Shown: positions 40,185-48,426 of the stretch, piece after piece
Layout: each line of letters begins with the position of its first letter
How positions within the stretch are numbered: the first letter of the stretch is position 1
DNA from: Gammaproteobacteria bacterium
Lineage (GTDB): Bacteria; Pseudomonadota; Gammaproteobacteria; Xanthomonadales; SZUA-36
DNA: 64,000 nt
NCBI GenBank assembly: GCA_030426265.1
Contig: JAUHYP010000008.1
Coordinates: forward strand, 1 to 64,000
Direction of reading: 5' to 3'
Position numbers and translations under genes: made by a program
Notes under the pieces: model-generated
Seen by the model: the letters and a program-made list of their open reading frames with translations, nothing else
Database searches by the model: none
What the model was told of the DNA's origin: nothing

Positions 40185-41597
40185 TCAGCGCCGCTTGGCC
40201 TTCTTGCGTTCGGAGAAGCTCTTCAGGCGCTTGCGCTTGGCCAGTTGCCGCTCGGTGAGCGTGTTCTTCTTGCCCTGGTAGGGATTGCCGCCACCGCGCA
40301 GTTCGATGACCACCGGCGTGCCGCGCAGGCCGAAGGCCTTGATGAAGGTGTTTTCGAGATAGCGCTTGTAGCTGTCCGGGACGGTGTCCACCCGGTTGCC
40401 GTGAATGATGATGCGCGGCGGGAGCTTGCCGCCCATGTGCGCGTAGCGTAGCCGCGCCGTGCGCCCCTGCGACATCGGCGGCTGGTGGGCCTCGAAGGCA
40501 CGGGTGAGCACATCGGTCAGCTTCGGCGTGGAAATGTCCTTGGTGGCGCTTTCGAAGGACTCGTCCACGGCCTTCATCAGCAGGTCCATGCCGGTGCCGT
40601 GCAGCGCGGAAATGCGGATGCGTCGCGCCCAGGGCACGAACTGGAGCTTGCGGTCCAGCGCGGCCAGCACCTGCTCGCGGTGGTCCGGATCGAGACCGTC
40701 CCACTTGTTCACCGCAATCACCAGGCCGCGGCCCTGTTCCAGGGCGTGCGACAGCAGGGTCATGTCCTGGTCGGTCAGGCCTTCCTGGCCGTCCAGCATC
40801 AGCACGACCACGTGCGCCCGTTCGATGGCCTGCAGCGCCTTGATGACGCTGAATTTCTCCACGGCCTCTTCCACGCGGGCCCGGCGCCGCACGCCGGCGG
40901 TATCGATCAATTCATAGGACTTGCCGTCGCGCTCGTAGTCCACGGTGATGGTGTCGCGCGTGGTGCCGGGCATGTCGAAGGCCATGACCCGCTCTTCGCC
41001 GAGCAGGCGGTTGACCAGGGTGGATTTGCCGACGTTCGGCCGGCCGATGATGGCCATGCGGCGGCGGTCGAAATCGTCGTCATCGTCGGTTTCGGTTTCA
41101 TCGGGCGGCGGCAGCAGGGGCGCCACCTCGGCCATCAGGCGTTCCACCCCACGCCGATGCACGGCGGCGATGGGTTGCGCCTCACCGAAGCCCAGGGCGG
41201 CGAAGTCGGCCAGGGCGATGTCGGGATCGGTGCCGTCGGTCTTGTTGACGACCAGCAGCACCGGGCGGTTCTCCTTGCGCAGGGTCTCGGCGACTTCCTC
41301 GTCGGCGGCGGTCAGCCCGTCGCGGGCGCTGACCACGAACAGCACCAGGCTGGCTTCGCCGATGGCCTGGAGCACCTGCTTCGCGGTGAGGTAGTCGATG
41401 CCTTCCGCGCCGCCCACCAGGCCGCCGGTGTCCACCAGGACCAGGGGGCGCTCGCCCACCCGGCAGATGCCGTACTGCCGGTCGCGCGTGACGCCGGCCA
41501 TGTCCGCGACCAGCGCGTCGCGGGTGCGCGTCAGGGCATTGAACAGCGTCGACTTGCCGACATTGGGACGGCCGACAATGGCGACGACGGGAAGCAT
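40185..41597 (-). CDS. der: GTPase Der
   Basis: A 470-residue essential GTPase with two tandem G domains that assists 50S ribosome assembly. Each has a P-loop GRPNVGKST (8-16 and about 188-196), a DTGG/DTAG switch (VDTGGLVGG and IDTAGVRRR), and NKTD/NKWD motifs. A KH-like C-terminal domain (PRIIIHGNRVD) is followed by a basic tail (KRKRLKSFSERKKAKRR, split). It is downstream of bamB as in E. coli. Confidence 0.97.
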   Translation of the reverse strand: MLPVVAIVGRPNVGKSTLFNALTRTRDALVADMAGVTRDRQYGICRVGERPLVLVDTGGLVGGAEGIDYLTAKQVLQAIGEASLVLFVVSARDGLTAADEEVAETLRKENRPVLLVVNKTDGTDPDIALADFAALGFGEAQPIAAVHRRGVERLMAEVAPLLPPPDETETDDDDDFDRRRMAIIGRPNVGKSTLVNRLLGEERVMAFDMPGTTRDTITVDYERDGKSYELIDTAGVRRRARVEEAVEKFSVIKALQAIERAHVVVLMLDGQEGLTDQDMTLLSHALEQGRGLVIAVNKWDGLDPDHREQVLAALDRKLQFVPWARRIRISALHGTGMDLLMKAVDESFESATKDISTPKLTDVLTRAFEAHQPPMSQGRTARLRYAHMGGKLPPRIIIHGNRVDTVPDSYKRYLENTFIKAFGLRGTPVVIELRGGGNPYQGKKNTLTERQLAKRKRLKSFSERKKAKRR

Positions 41598-41621
41598 GGG
41601 CGGAGTGTCAAAACGCCGCGA

Positions 41622-42824
41622 TCAGAGGGCCGCGCCCGCGCGGACCGCCACGAGATCACCCTTGCGGGTGTAGACGTAGAGGGTGTCCCCCACGACCACG
41701 GGACTGCCGGTGAAGCCCTTGCCGCCGACATCGGTGCGCGCGGCGAACAGGCCGTCGTTCACGTTCAGCCAGTGCAGGTAGCCCTCGGCATCACCGACCA
41801 CGACGTAGTCGCCGTAGAAGGCGGGGCGGGTCAGCCCGCGGTTGCTCAGGGCGTCCTGCTTCCAGAGGGTGGCGCCGTTGCGGCGGTCCAGCAGCCACAC
41901 ACTGCCTTCCTTGTCGCTCACGGCCAGGTTGGTGCGCGAGACGGTCACGCCGGTGCTCGAGGAGATCTCCTTGAACCACAACAAGCGGCCCGAATCGGCC
42001 GCCAGGGAGCTCAGACGGTTCTTGTAGCTGGACACCAGGAGGTCCGAGGCCACGAACACCATTTCGCCGTCCACGTCGGCCAGCCGATCGAGTTCGGAGC
42101 GGCCTTCGCGGGTCGCGATGGGCTCTTCCCACATCAGGGCGCCGTCCTCGAGCCGCAGGGCGACCACCTCGCCGCCGTCGTAGCCCAGGAAGGCCACGCC
42201 GGCGCGGATCACCGGGTTGGCATTGCCGCGAATGGTCAGCAGGGGCACGCTGCGGTCGTAGACCCACAGCCGCCGGCCGGTGTTCGCGTCCAGGCCGAAC
42301 ACGCGACCATCGATGGAGCGCACCACGACGACGCCTTCCGCCGCCGCCGGCGCCGCCAGCACCTCGGAAGACACCCGGGCGATCCACTGGGGCGTGCCGG
42401 TCTCCCGCTGGAAGGCATGGATTTCGCCGTTTTCCGTGCCCATGATCACCAGGCTGTCGGACAGGCCCGGACCGCCGCTGAACGGCAGCTCGGTGTCGAT
42501 TTCCCAGTTCTCCCGGCCGGTGGAAGCGTCCACGCTGCTCAGGCGTCCCTTGTAGTCCGCCACCCAGAAGGTGCCGTCACGAAACGCGGGGCGCAGTTGC
42601 TGTTTGCGCTTGTCCGTGCCCTTGCCCAGGTCACGCTTCCAGACCTCGTCGGTGTCCAGGGAGGGTTCGAACTCGACCAGGTTCGCCGGTTCGCCCGGCT
42701 TGGGGTCGCCCGAGAACCAGCCCTTGATTGTCGAGCAGCCGGACAGCACGCCGGCGAATGCGAGCGCCAGCAGCGCGGCGGGCAGCGGGCTCCTGTGCGG
42801 GCGCCGGTCCGTCTGGCGACGCAT
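41622..42824 (-). CDS. bamB: Outer membrane assembly lipoprotein BamB
   Basis: A 400-residue lipoprotein (LSGC, Cys30) with an eight-bladed PQQ-like propeller: repeats such as GRENWEIDTELPFSGGP, GRRLWVYDRSVPLLTIRGNANPV and GATLWKQDALSNRGLTRPAF (each split). BamB is a non-essential part of the BAM complex, working with BamA and BamD. It lies between yfgM (overlapping by TGATG) and der, the conserved neighbourhood. Confidence 0.95.
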   Translation of the reverse strand: MRRQTDRRPHRSPLPAALLALAFAGVLSGCSTIKGWFSGDPKPGEPANLVEFEPSLDTDEVWKRDLGKGTDKRKQQLRPAFRDGTFWVADYKGRLSSVDASTGRENWEIDTELPFSGGPGLSDSLVIMGTENGEIHAFQRETGTPQWIARVSSEVLAAPAAAEGVVVVRSIDGRVFGLDANTGRRLWVYDRSVPLLTIRGNANPVIRAGVAFLGYDGGEVVALRLEDGALMWEEPIATREGRSELDRLADVDGEMVFVASDLLVSSYKNRLSSLAADSGRLLWFKEISSSTGVTVSRTNLAVSDKEGSVWLLDRRNGATLWKQDALSNRGLTRPAFYGDYVVVGDAEGYLHWLNVNDGLFAARTDVGGKGFTGSPVVVGDTLYVYTRKGDLVAVRAGAAL

Positions 42825-43471
42825 CAGGACTCGGCCCCGGCGCCGGCCAGGTCCTCGATCTTCATTTCCAGCAAGGGCCGGTAGCCCACGCCGGAATCTG
42901 CCAGTTCCTGCGCCTTCAGATAGGACGCCAGCGCGGCGGCGTGATCACCCCGGGCGCGGGCGACATCGCCCCGCAGCTCTTCGAAACGGCTTTCGAAGCC
43001 GGTGACGGACTCGGCGCCGTCGATGACGGCCAGGGCCTCGTCCGCTTGCCCCAGGTCCAGGTAGAGTCGTGCCAGCCGTTCGCGGATGATGACCTTCACT
43101 GGCGGCGGCGCGGCATTCGGCAGTGCCTGCGTGAGCAGGGACACCGCCAGGTCGGTCTGGTTGGCGTCGACGCGGGCAGCCGCCATCTGCAGGGCAGCCA
43201 GCGTGGTGTAGGCGTGGTTCGGGTACTCGGCGCGCAGCACTTCGAAATTGTTCACCGCGTCGTCCAGCCGGTCTTCGGCCAGCAGTTCCGCCAGGGTCTC
43301 GTATTCGGCCGAGGCGCGCTGGGCCTTGCTGTCCTGCCACAACTGGAATTGCTTGAATCCGAACAGGCCGCCGAAGGCCAGCACCAGTCCCATGACGATG
43401 GCGCCGCCGTTCTCCCGCAGCCAGCCTTTGACGCGTTCGCTCTGTTCGTGTGAATCGTAGACTTCGACCAT
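42824..43471 (-). CDS. yfgM: YfgM, ancillary SecYEG translocon subunit
   Basis: A 215-residue protein with a single N-terminal membrane helix (about 24-40, GAIVMGLVLAFGGLFGF) and a periplasmic TPR-like domain (ANYPNHAYTTLAALQMAAARV-type helices). In E. coli YfgM associates with PpiD and SecYEG and aids periplasmic protein biogenesis. The family start VEVYDSHEQSERVKGWLRENG (split) is conserved. It lies between hisS and bamB. Confidence 0.9.
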   Translation of the reverse strand: MVEVYDSHEQSERVKGWLRENGGAIVMGLVLAFGGLFGFKQFQLWQDSKAQRASAEYETLAELLAEDRLDDAVNNFEVLRAEYPNHAYTTLAALQMAAARVDANQTDLAVSLLTQALPNAAPPPVKVIIRERLARLYLDLGQADEALAVIDGAESVTGFESRFEELRGDVARARGDHAAALASYLKAQELADSGVGYRPLLEMKIEDLAGAGAES

Positions 43472-43534
43472 TGCTTCGTTTCCGTATCCCGTTCATGGCG
43501 TCGCGCCGTCAGGCGTGATCGCTCGTTGCTTGAT

Positions 43535-44815
43535 TCAATCGTTGCGGCGCGCCAGCCAGGCGGCGAGCCAGGCCGGGGTTTCATCCCAGCCCAGTGTGAT
43601 CTGTTCGCCGTCTTCGCGCAGGAATTTCACCGACACGTTCCGGTCCCGTACCTCGTCCTCGCCCAGCACCAGGGCCAGCGCGGCGCCACTGCGGTCGGCG
43701 CGGCGGAACTGGGCCTTGAAACTGCCCTGCCCCGCATTGCACACCAGGTTGAGCCCCGGTACCGCGGAACGCAGGCGCTCGGCCAGGGCCATGCCCTCGT
43801 TCTTCGCGGCATCCCCGGCCAGCACGAGGTAGCCGTGCAGGCTCTCGTCGGCCGGCGGGCCGGCCAGTTCCATCAGGGCGACCAGCCGTTCCAGGCCCAT
43901 GGCGAATCCCGTCGCCGGCCAGGGCTTTCCACCCTGCAGTTCGACGAGGCCGTCGTAACGCCCGCCGGCGCAGACCGTGCCCTGGGCGCCGAGGTCGTCG
44001 GTCACCCATTCGAACACGGCGTGACAATAATAATCCAGGCCCCGCACCAGGCGAGGATTCACGGTGTACTCGATCCCCAGTCGCGCCAGGTGCTCGCGCA
44101 GGCCGTCGAAGTGCGCACGTGATTCATCGCCCAGAAAATCCATCAACGCCGGCGCCTCGGTGAGCAGGGCCTGCACCTCGGGCAGCTTGCTGTCGAGGAT
44201 GCGCAAGGGGTTGCGTTCCAGGCGCTGGCGGCTGTCCTCGTCCAGCGCGTCGCGATGACGGTCCATGTACGCCACCAGGGCCTCACGGTAGGCGGCGCGC
44301 TCGGCGGCATTGCCCAGGGAATTCAGTTCCAGGCGCACGTTGTCCAGGCCCAGCCGCGCCCAGATACGCTCGCCCATGGCCAGCAGTTCGGCGTCGACGT
44401 CCGGTCCTTCCGCTCCGAACACCTCGGCGCCCACCTGGTGGAACTGCCGCGTCCGGCCTTTCTGCGGCCGCTCGTGCCGGAACATGGGGCCGCGGTACCA
44501 CAACCGCTCCGGGGCGCCGTACAGCAGCCCGTTCTGCAGGGCCGCGCGCACGACGCCGGCCGTGCCTTCGGGCCGCAGGCTCAGCGAGTCGCCGTTGCGG
44601 TCATCGAAGCTGTACATCTCCTTCTCGACCACGTCGGTGGCCTGGCCGATGGCGCGCTTGAACACCTCGGTGCGCTCCAGCAGGGGCACCCGGATCTCGC
44701 GGAAACCGTACTGCGCGAGCACCTCGCCCACCACGCGCTCCAGGCGGTGCCAGGTGGAAATCTCGGCGGGCAGGATGTCATGCATCCCGCGAATGGATTG
44801 AATGGAACGGCTCAC
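43535..44815 (-). CDS. hisS: Histidyl-tRNA synthetase
   Basis: A 426-residue class II synthetase. It begins [10 protein letters not shown], has motif 2 region [23 protein letters not shown] (split) and the histidine A motifs [11 protein letters not shown] and [10 protein letters not shown], then motif 3 GFAMGLERL and an anticodon domain. The GTG at 44815 gives the family N-terminus; no strong ribosome site precedes it. A longer in-frame reading runs into rodZ and is rejected. Confidence 0.96.
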   Translation of the reverse strand: MSRSIQSIRGMHDILPAEISTWHRLERVVGEVLAQYGFREIRVPLLERTEVFKRAIGQATDVVEKEMYSFDDRNGDSLSLRPEGTAGVVRAALQNGLLYGAPERLWYRGPMFRHERPQKGRTRQFHQVGAEVFGAEGPDVDAELLAMGERIWARLGLDNVRLELNSLGNAAERAAYREALVAYMDRHRDALDEDSRQRLERNPLRILDSKLPEVQALLTEAPALMDFLGDESRAHFDGLREHLARLGIEYTVNPRLVRGLDYYCHAVFEWVTDDLGAQGTVCAGGRYDGLVELQGGKPWPATGFAMGLERLVALMELAGPPADESLHGYLVLAGDAAKNEGMALAERLRSAVPGLNLVCNAGQGSFKAQFRRADRSGAALALVLGEDEVRDRNVSVKFLREDGEQITLGWDETPAWLAAWLARRND

Positions 44816-44870
44816 TGCGAAATGTCGTCGTTGATTCGGAGGCCGCGCTTCGCGGCCACCGGAACGTCCC

Positions 44871-45800
44871 TCATTCCTGTTCCGGGACGGGTTCGGCCTC
44901 GGCCGGCGTGTTTGGGGCGTTGCCCTCCTCGTCCACACCGGATGCCGCGATCGCCGCCGGGTCCAGCAGCAGGCGTGCGACGTTCTCGCGGGTATGGGGC
45001 GCCAGGTCGATCGACTGCCCATCCAGCGCCAGGCGCACGGCGGAAGCGTGGCCCAGTGAAATCCGGAAGGGACCGTCGCCGCGGTAACTGCGGTGCTCGC
45101 CGCCGCGCAACAGGTCCTGTTCCAGCCGCTCACCGTCGGTTCCGATGATCTCCACCCAGGAATCGGCGGAGGTTTCCAGTTCCAGCAGGTGTTCGCCGGC
45201 CACCAGGGCCTCGCGGGCGCGTCGCGCCTCGTTCAGGGCGCCCCAGGCCTGCGCGCCTGCATCGGCGGTGCGGCTGCCAGAAGGCGTCCGCAGACGCTCC
45301 AGCGAAGCGATGGAGGCGTTGACGTGAGCGGCGCCGGCGGCCGGGCCCGCGTCTTCGCTGGACGCGGGTTCGGTGGCTACCGTGTGGTCCACGCGCGCCA
45401 GGCGCACGGCCTCGTGGGTCATCTGCCAGGCCAGGGTGCCGACCAGCAGCGATCCGAGGACATAGCTGGCAACGCGCAGCCAGCGATCGGAGGCCTGGGT
45501 CGGGGGGCGGGTCTCGAAAACGGTCTGCACCGGCGGCGCTTCGCCCTGGTGCGCTTCCAGCAGCGCGTCCAGGGACCCGCGGTCCAGTTCCAGGAGTTCG
45601 GCGTAACGCCGCAAATGGCCTTTCAGGTAAACAGGGGCGATGCCGGCAGGCTGGTCGGTCTCGATGGCTTCGAGCACGCGCCGTGGACAGCGGATGCGCT
45701 CGGCGACCTCGTCGAGGCTCAGCTTGCGCGCCTCGCGCACGGCGCGCAGGTCGGCGCCCGTGCTCATCGGCAACAGTACTTGTTGTTCTTTTTCTGTCAT
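44871..45800 (-). CDS. rodZ: RodZ-like cytoskeleton protein
   Basis: A 309-residue protein with an N-terminal helix-turn-helix domain (about 15-80: [30 protein letters not shown], split), one membrane helix (about 107-126), and a periplasmic DUF4115-like domain ([21 protein letters not shown], split). RodZ links MreB to the cell-wall elongation machinery. A Pro/Glu-rich tail ends the protein. It overlaps pilW by ATGA. The location between pilW and hisS is typical. Confidence 0.9.
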   Translation of the reverse strand: MTEKEQQVLLPMSTGADLRAVREARKLSLDEVAERIRCPRRVLEAIETDQPAGIAPVYLKGHLRRYAELLELDRGSLDALLEAHQGEAPPVQTVFETRPPTQASDRWLRVASYVLGSLLVGTLAWQMTHEAVRLARVDHTVATEPASSEDAGPAAGAAHVNASIASLERLRTPSGSRTADAGAQAWGALNEARRAREALVAGEHLLELETSADSWVEIIGTDGERLEQDLLRGGEHRSYRGDGPFRISLGHASAVRLALDGQSIDLAPHTRENVARLLLDPAAIAASGVDEEGNAPNTPAEAEPVPEQE

Positions 45801-46591
45801 CCTGGCGAAATACCTTGCACTTCAGCCGTTTCCGGCGCACCCGGAAACTTCCGGATCAGTTCACTGCGGTACTTGCCCGCCTCCGCGGCGTTGTTCAGGC
45901 GGGTCTCCACGCGATAGCCCAGCAACAGGCTTTCGGCGCTCATCTGCCCGCTGGTTTCGTAGCGTTGCAGGAAGGCCCGCGCCCGGAGGTAGTCGCCCTG
46001 GCCGTAATGCAGTCCCGCGAGGGACAGGAGGGCGTCGGGAAAATCCGGGTTGTACGCCAGCGATTGTCGCAGATAGGTTTCCGCCTTGTCCATGTCGCCG
46101 CGTTTCAGGGCGCAGGACCCGGCATTGGCCATGGCGACGGCGGGCGTGCGGTAGAACGGGTCCTTCAGCGCGGCCTCGAAATAGCGGTCCGCGCCGCGGC
46201 CACCATCGACCCGGCACAGGAAGGCGCCGTAGTTGTTGTTCACGTCGCCATTGTCCGGCGCCGCCTTCAGCGCCGCCTCGAAGTGCTTCCGCGCATTGTC
46301 GTTCTCGCCGATGGTCTCGTAGAGCACGGCCAGCATGGTATGGGCCGGCGCATAGCTCTTGTCGGAGGCCACGGCCTTCTTCAGCTTCTCCAGGGCGATC
46401 TCGTACTGGCCCCGAGTCATGTACTCGCGGCCCAGCTGGGTATTGAGCTGCGCGGCCTTGCGCGCGTCGGAGTCGACCCGTTCGCTGTCGGGAGAAGATG
46501 CGCAGGCGGCCAGGAACAGGGCCGCCGCCAGGGCGGTCACCAGGGCCTTCGCAAAGGGAGGCAGGATCCGCGGGAAGCGACGCACGCTCAA
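45797..46591 (-). CDS. pilW: Type IV pilus biogenesis lipoprotein PilW/PilF
   Basis: A 264-residue TPR lipoprotein (LAAC, Cys30) that helps assemble the PilQ secretin in the outer membrane. At least five TPRs are visible, e.g. [26 protein letters not shown] (split) and [26 protein letters not shown] (split). The TTG at 46591 overlaps the rlmN stop (TTGA); a GTG at 46585 has a better-spaced AGGA. Together with pilZ this shows a type IV pilus system. Confidence 0.9.
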   Translation of the reverse strand: MSVRRFPRILPPFAKALVTALAAALFLAACASSPDSERVDSDARKAAQLNTQLGREYMTRGQYEIALEKLKKAVASDKSYAPAHTMLAVLYETIGENDNARKHFEAALKAAPDNGDVNNNYGAFLCRVDGGRGADRYFEAALKDPFYRTPAVAMANAGSCALKRGDMDKAETYLRQSLAYNPDFPDALLSLAGLHYGQGDYLRARAFLQRYETSGQMSAESLLLGYRVETRLNNAAEAGKYRSELIRKFPGAPETAEVQGISPG

Positions 46592-47703
46592 GCGTCCTGG
46601 CCTTCGTCGGCGCGCGCCAGGCGCAGGGATTCACGGCGACGCGTCCGGTCCCGGAAGTCGCCGGCCAACTGGCCGCAGGCGGCGTCGATGTCGTCACCAC
46701 GCGTCTTGCGCACGGTGGCGATCAGGCCACCCTGGCGCACGATGTTCTGGAAGGAATCGATCCGCTCCGGGGACGAGCAGCGGTAGCGCGTGCCCGGGAA
46801 GGGATTGAAGGGGATGAGGTTCAGCTTGCTGGGCACGCGGCGCAGCAGCTTCACCAGCCGGCGCGCGTGGTCGTCGCTGTCGTTCACGCCATCGAGCAGC
46901 GTGTACTCGAAGGTGATGGAACGCTTGCGCTGTCCGTCCAGGTAGTCCTGGCAGGCGGTCATCAGCTCGGCGATCGGGTACTTGCGGTTCAGCGGCACGA
47001 TCTCCGTACGCAGCTCGTCCAGCGGCGCGTGCAGCGAGACCGCCAGGGCCACGTCCACCGCTTCCTTGAGCTCGCGGATGCCGGGCACCAGGCCGGCCGT
47101 GCTCACGGTCACGCGACGCGAGGCGAGGCCGAAGCCCAGGTCCGAACGCATCAGGCGCAGGGCCGGAATCACCTGGTCGAAATTCAGCAGGGGCTCGCCC
47201 ATCCCCATCATCACCACGTTCGTGATGCGCCGCTCGCCGTTGCGCTCGTGGCCCAGCGCATGGGCCGCCAGCCACACCTGGCCGATGATCTCGGACGTGG
47301 TGAGGTTGCGCGCGAAGCCTTGCGCCCCGGTGGAGCAGAAGGTGCAGTTAAGCGCGCAGCCCACCTGGGACGACACGCACAGGGTGCCCCGGCCCGGCTC
47401 GGGGATGAACACCGTTTCGACGGCATTGCCGCCGGGCAGGCCCATCAACCATTTGACGGTGCCGTCGCGCGACACCTGCTCCGAGATGATCTTCGGGGTC
47501 CGCAGCTCGGCCAGGCGCTCCAGCTTCTGCCGCAGCGCCTTGCCCAGGTCCGTCATGCCTTCGAAGTCCAGCACCTGGCGGTGGTACACCCACCGCAGCA
47601 CCTGCTCCGCGCGATAGGGCTTCTCGCCGATGGAGGCGAAAAACGCGCGCAGGCCCTCTTCATCGAGGTCCAGCAGGTTGATCAGGGTGGCTTCGGCGCT
47701 CAT
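46588..47703 (-). CDS. rlmN: Dual-specificity 23S rRNA/tRNA adenine-C2 methyltransferase RlmN
   Basis: A 371-residue radical-SAM enzyme that methylates A2503 of 23S rRNA and A37 of some tRNAs. The iron-sulfur triad is Cys116, Cys120 and Cys123 in [11 protein letters not shown]. The C-terminal catalytic cysteine is in [11 protein letters not shown], and [11 protein letters not shown] and STAGLVPGI are typical. It heads the rlmN-pilW-rodZ-hisS run, 28 bases after ndk. Confidence 0.96.
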   Translation of the reverse strand: MSAEATLINLLDLDEEGLRAFFASIGEKPYRAEQVLRWVYHRQVLDFEGMTDLGKALRQKLERLAELRTPKIISEQVSRDGTVKWLMGLPGGNAVETVFIPEPGRGTLCVSSQVGCALNCTFCSTGAQGFARNLTTSEIIGQVWLAAHALGHERNGERRITNVVMMGMGEPLLNFDQVIPALRLMRSDLGFGLASRRVTVSTAGLVPGIRELKEAVDVALAVSLHAPLDELRTEIVPLNRKYPIAELMTACQDYLDGQRKRSITFEYTLLDGVNDSDDHARRLVKLLRRVPSKLNLIPFNPFPGTRYRCSSPERIDSFQNIVRQGGLIATVRKTRGDDIDAACGQLAGDFRDRTRRRESLRLARADEGQDA

Positions 47704-47731
47704 GACGGTCCGTGTCGGCTGGAGGCGGGCG

Positions 47732-48151
47732 TCAGCCCAGCGCTTCCTCGCCGAAGAAGTAGACGATTTCCACGCGTGCCGTGTCCGGCCCGTCGGAACC
47801 GTGCACCGCGTTGGCGTCGATGCTCTCGGCGAAATCGGCGCGGATCGTGCCCGGCGCCGCTTCCTGGGGGTTGGTGGCGCCCATGAGTTCGCGGTTCATG
47901 GCGATGGCGTTCTCGCCTTCCAGCACCTGGATCATCACCGGGCCCGACGTCATGAAGGCCACGAGGTCCTTGAAGAAGGGCCGTTCGCGGTGCACGTCGT
48001 AGAAACCTTCGGCTTCGGACTGTGAAAGCTGCGCCATGCGCGCGGCCACGATCTTCAGGCCGGCTTTCTCGAAGCGGGTGTAAATTTCACCGATGACGTT
48101 CTTCGCCACGGCGTCGGGCTTGATGATGGAGAGGGTGCGTTCGACGGACAC
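47732..48151 (-). CDS. ndk: Nucleoside diphosphate kinase
   Basis: A 139-residue enzyme that equilibrates NTPs and NDPs by a phospho-histidine intermediate. The active histidine is His117 in [29 protein letters not shown] (N-terminal) and [17 protein letters not shown] are conserved. The start is a GTG with AAGGA eight bases upstream. A promoter and a terminator-like leader hairpin precede it. Confidence 0.96.
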   Translation of the reverse strand: MSVERTLSIIKPDAVAKNVIGEIYTRFEKAGLKIVAARMAQLSQSEAEGFYDVHRERPFFKDLVAFMTSGPVMIQVLEGENAIAMNRELMGATNPQEAAPGTIRADFAESIDANAVHGSDGPDTARVEIVYFFGEEALG

Positions 48152-48191
48152 GAAAGAATTCCTTGTAAGTAATTGATCTTCTGAGTTCTGA

Positions 48192-48221
48192 AAAATCCGG
48201 AAGCCGGTTACGGTGGCTTCC
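48192..48221 (-). terminator. Terminator-like hairpin in the ndk leader (possible attenuator)
   Basis: On the minus strand GGAAGCC (48221-48215) pairs with GGCTTCC (48205-48199) around a nine-base loop, followed by GGATTTTT. It lies about eight bases after the expected ndk transcription start and 41 bases before the GTG. A partial transcription stop in the leader is the likely effect. Confidence 0.5.
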
Positions 48222-48235
48222 GCCTAAACCGCGTA

Positions 48236-48264
48236 ATTTTAAGGCCCAGGGGCCGCGCCCGCAA
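48236..48264 (-). promoter_or_regulatory. Probable ndk promoter
   Basis: On the minus strand -35 TTGCGG (48264-48259) and -10 TAAAAT (48241-48236) are exactly 17 bases apart. The -10 context CCTTAAAATT is shared with acpP. Confidence 0.6.
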
Positions 48265-48304
48265 CGTCTGGCAGGCCGCGGCCGCGGCCGGATCGGTCGC
48301 CGCC

Positions 48305-48334
48305 TTGACCCTCCCGCGAGGGCCGCCCTAAGAT
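48305..48334 (+). promoter_or_regulatory. Probable fadE promoter
   Basis: -35 TTGACC (48305-48310) and -10 TAAGAT (48329-48334) are 18 bases apart, about 93 bases before the fadE start. It is divergent from the ndk promoter, so the 275-base gap is well accounted for. I see no operator palindrome for a FadR- or PsrA-type regulator. Confidence 0.55.
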
Positions 48335-48426
48335 GGCGGGGCCGGAAAGGGGACGGCCTGCAAGGCACCGGGAGCCTGGAGGCGCCATGCCCGCGCGCCC
48401 CCGCGCCACCAACGACGGGGAACCGC

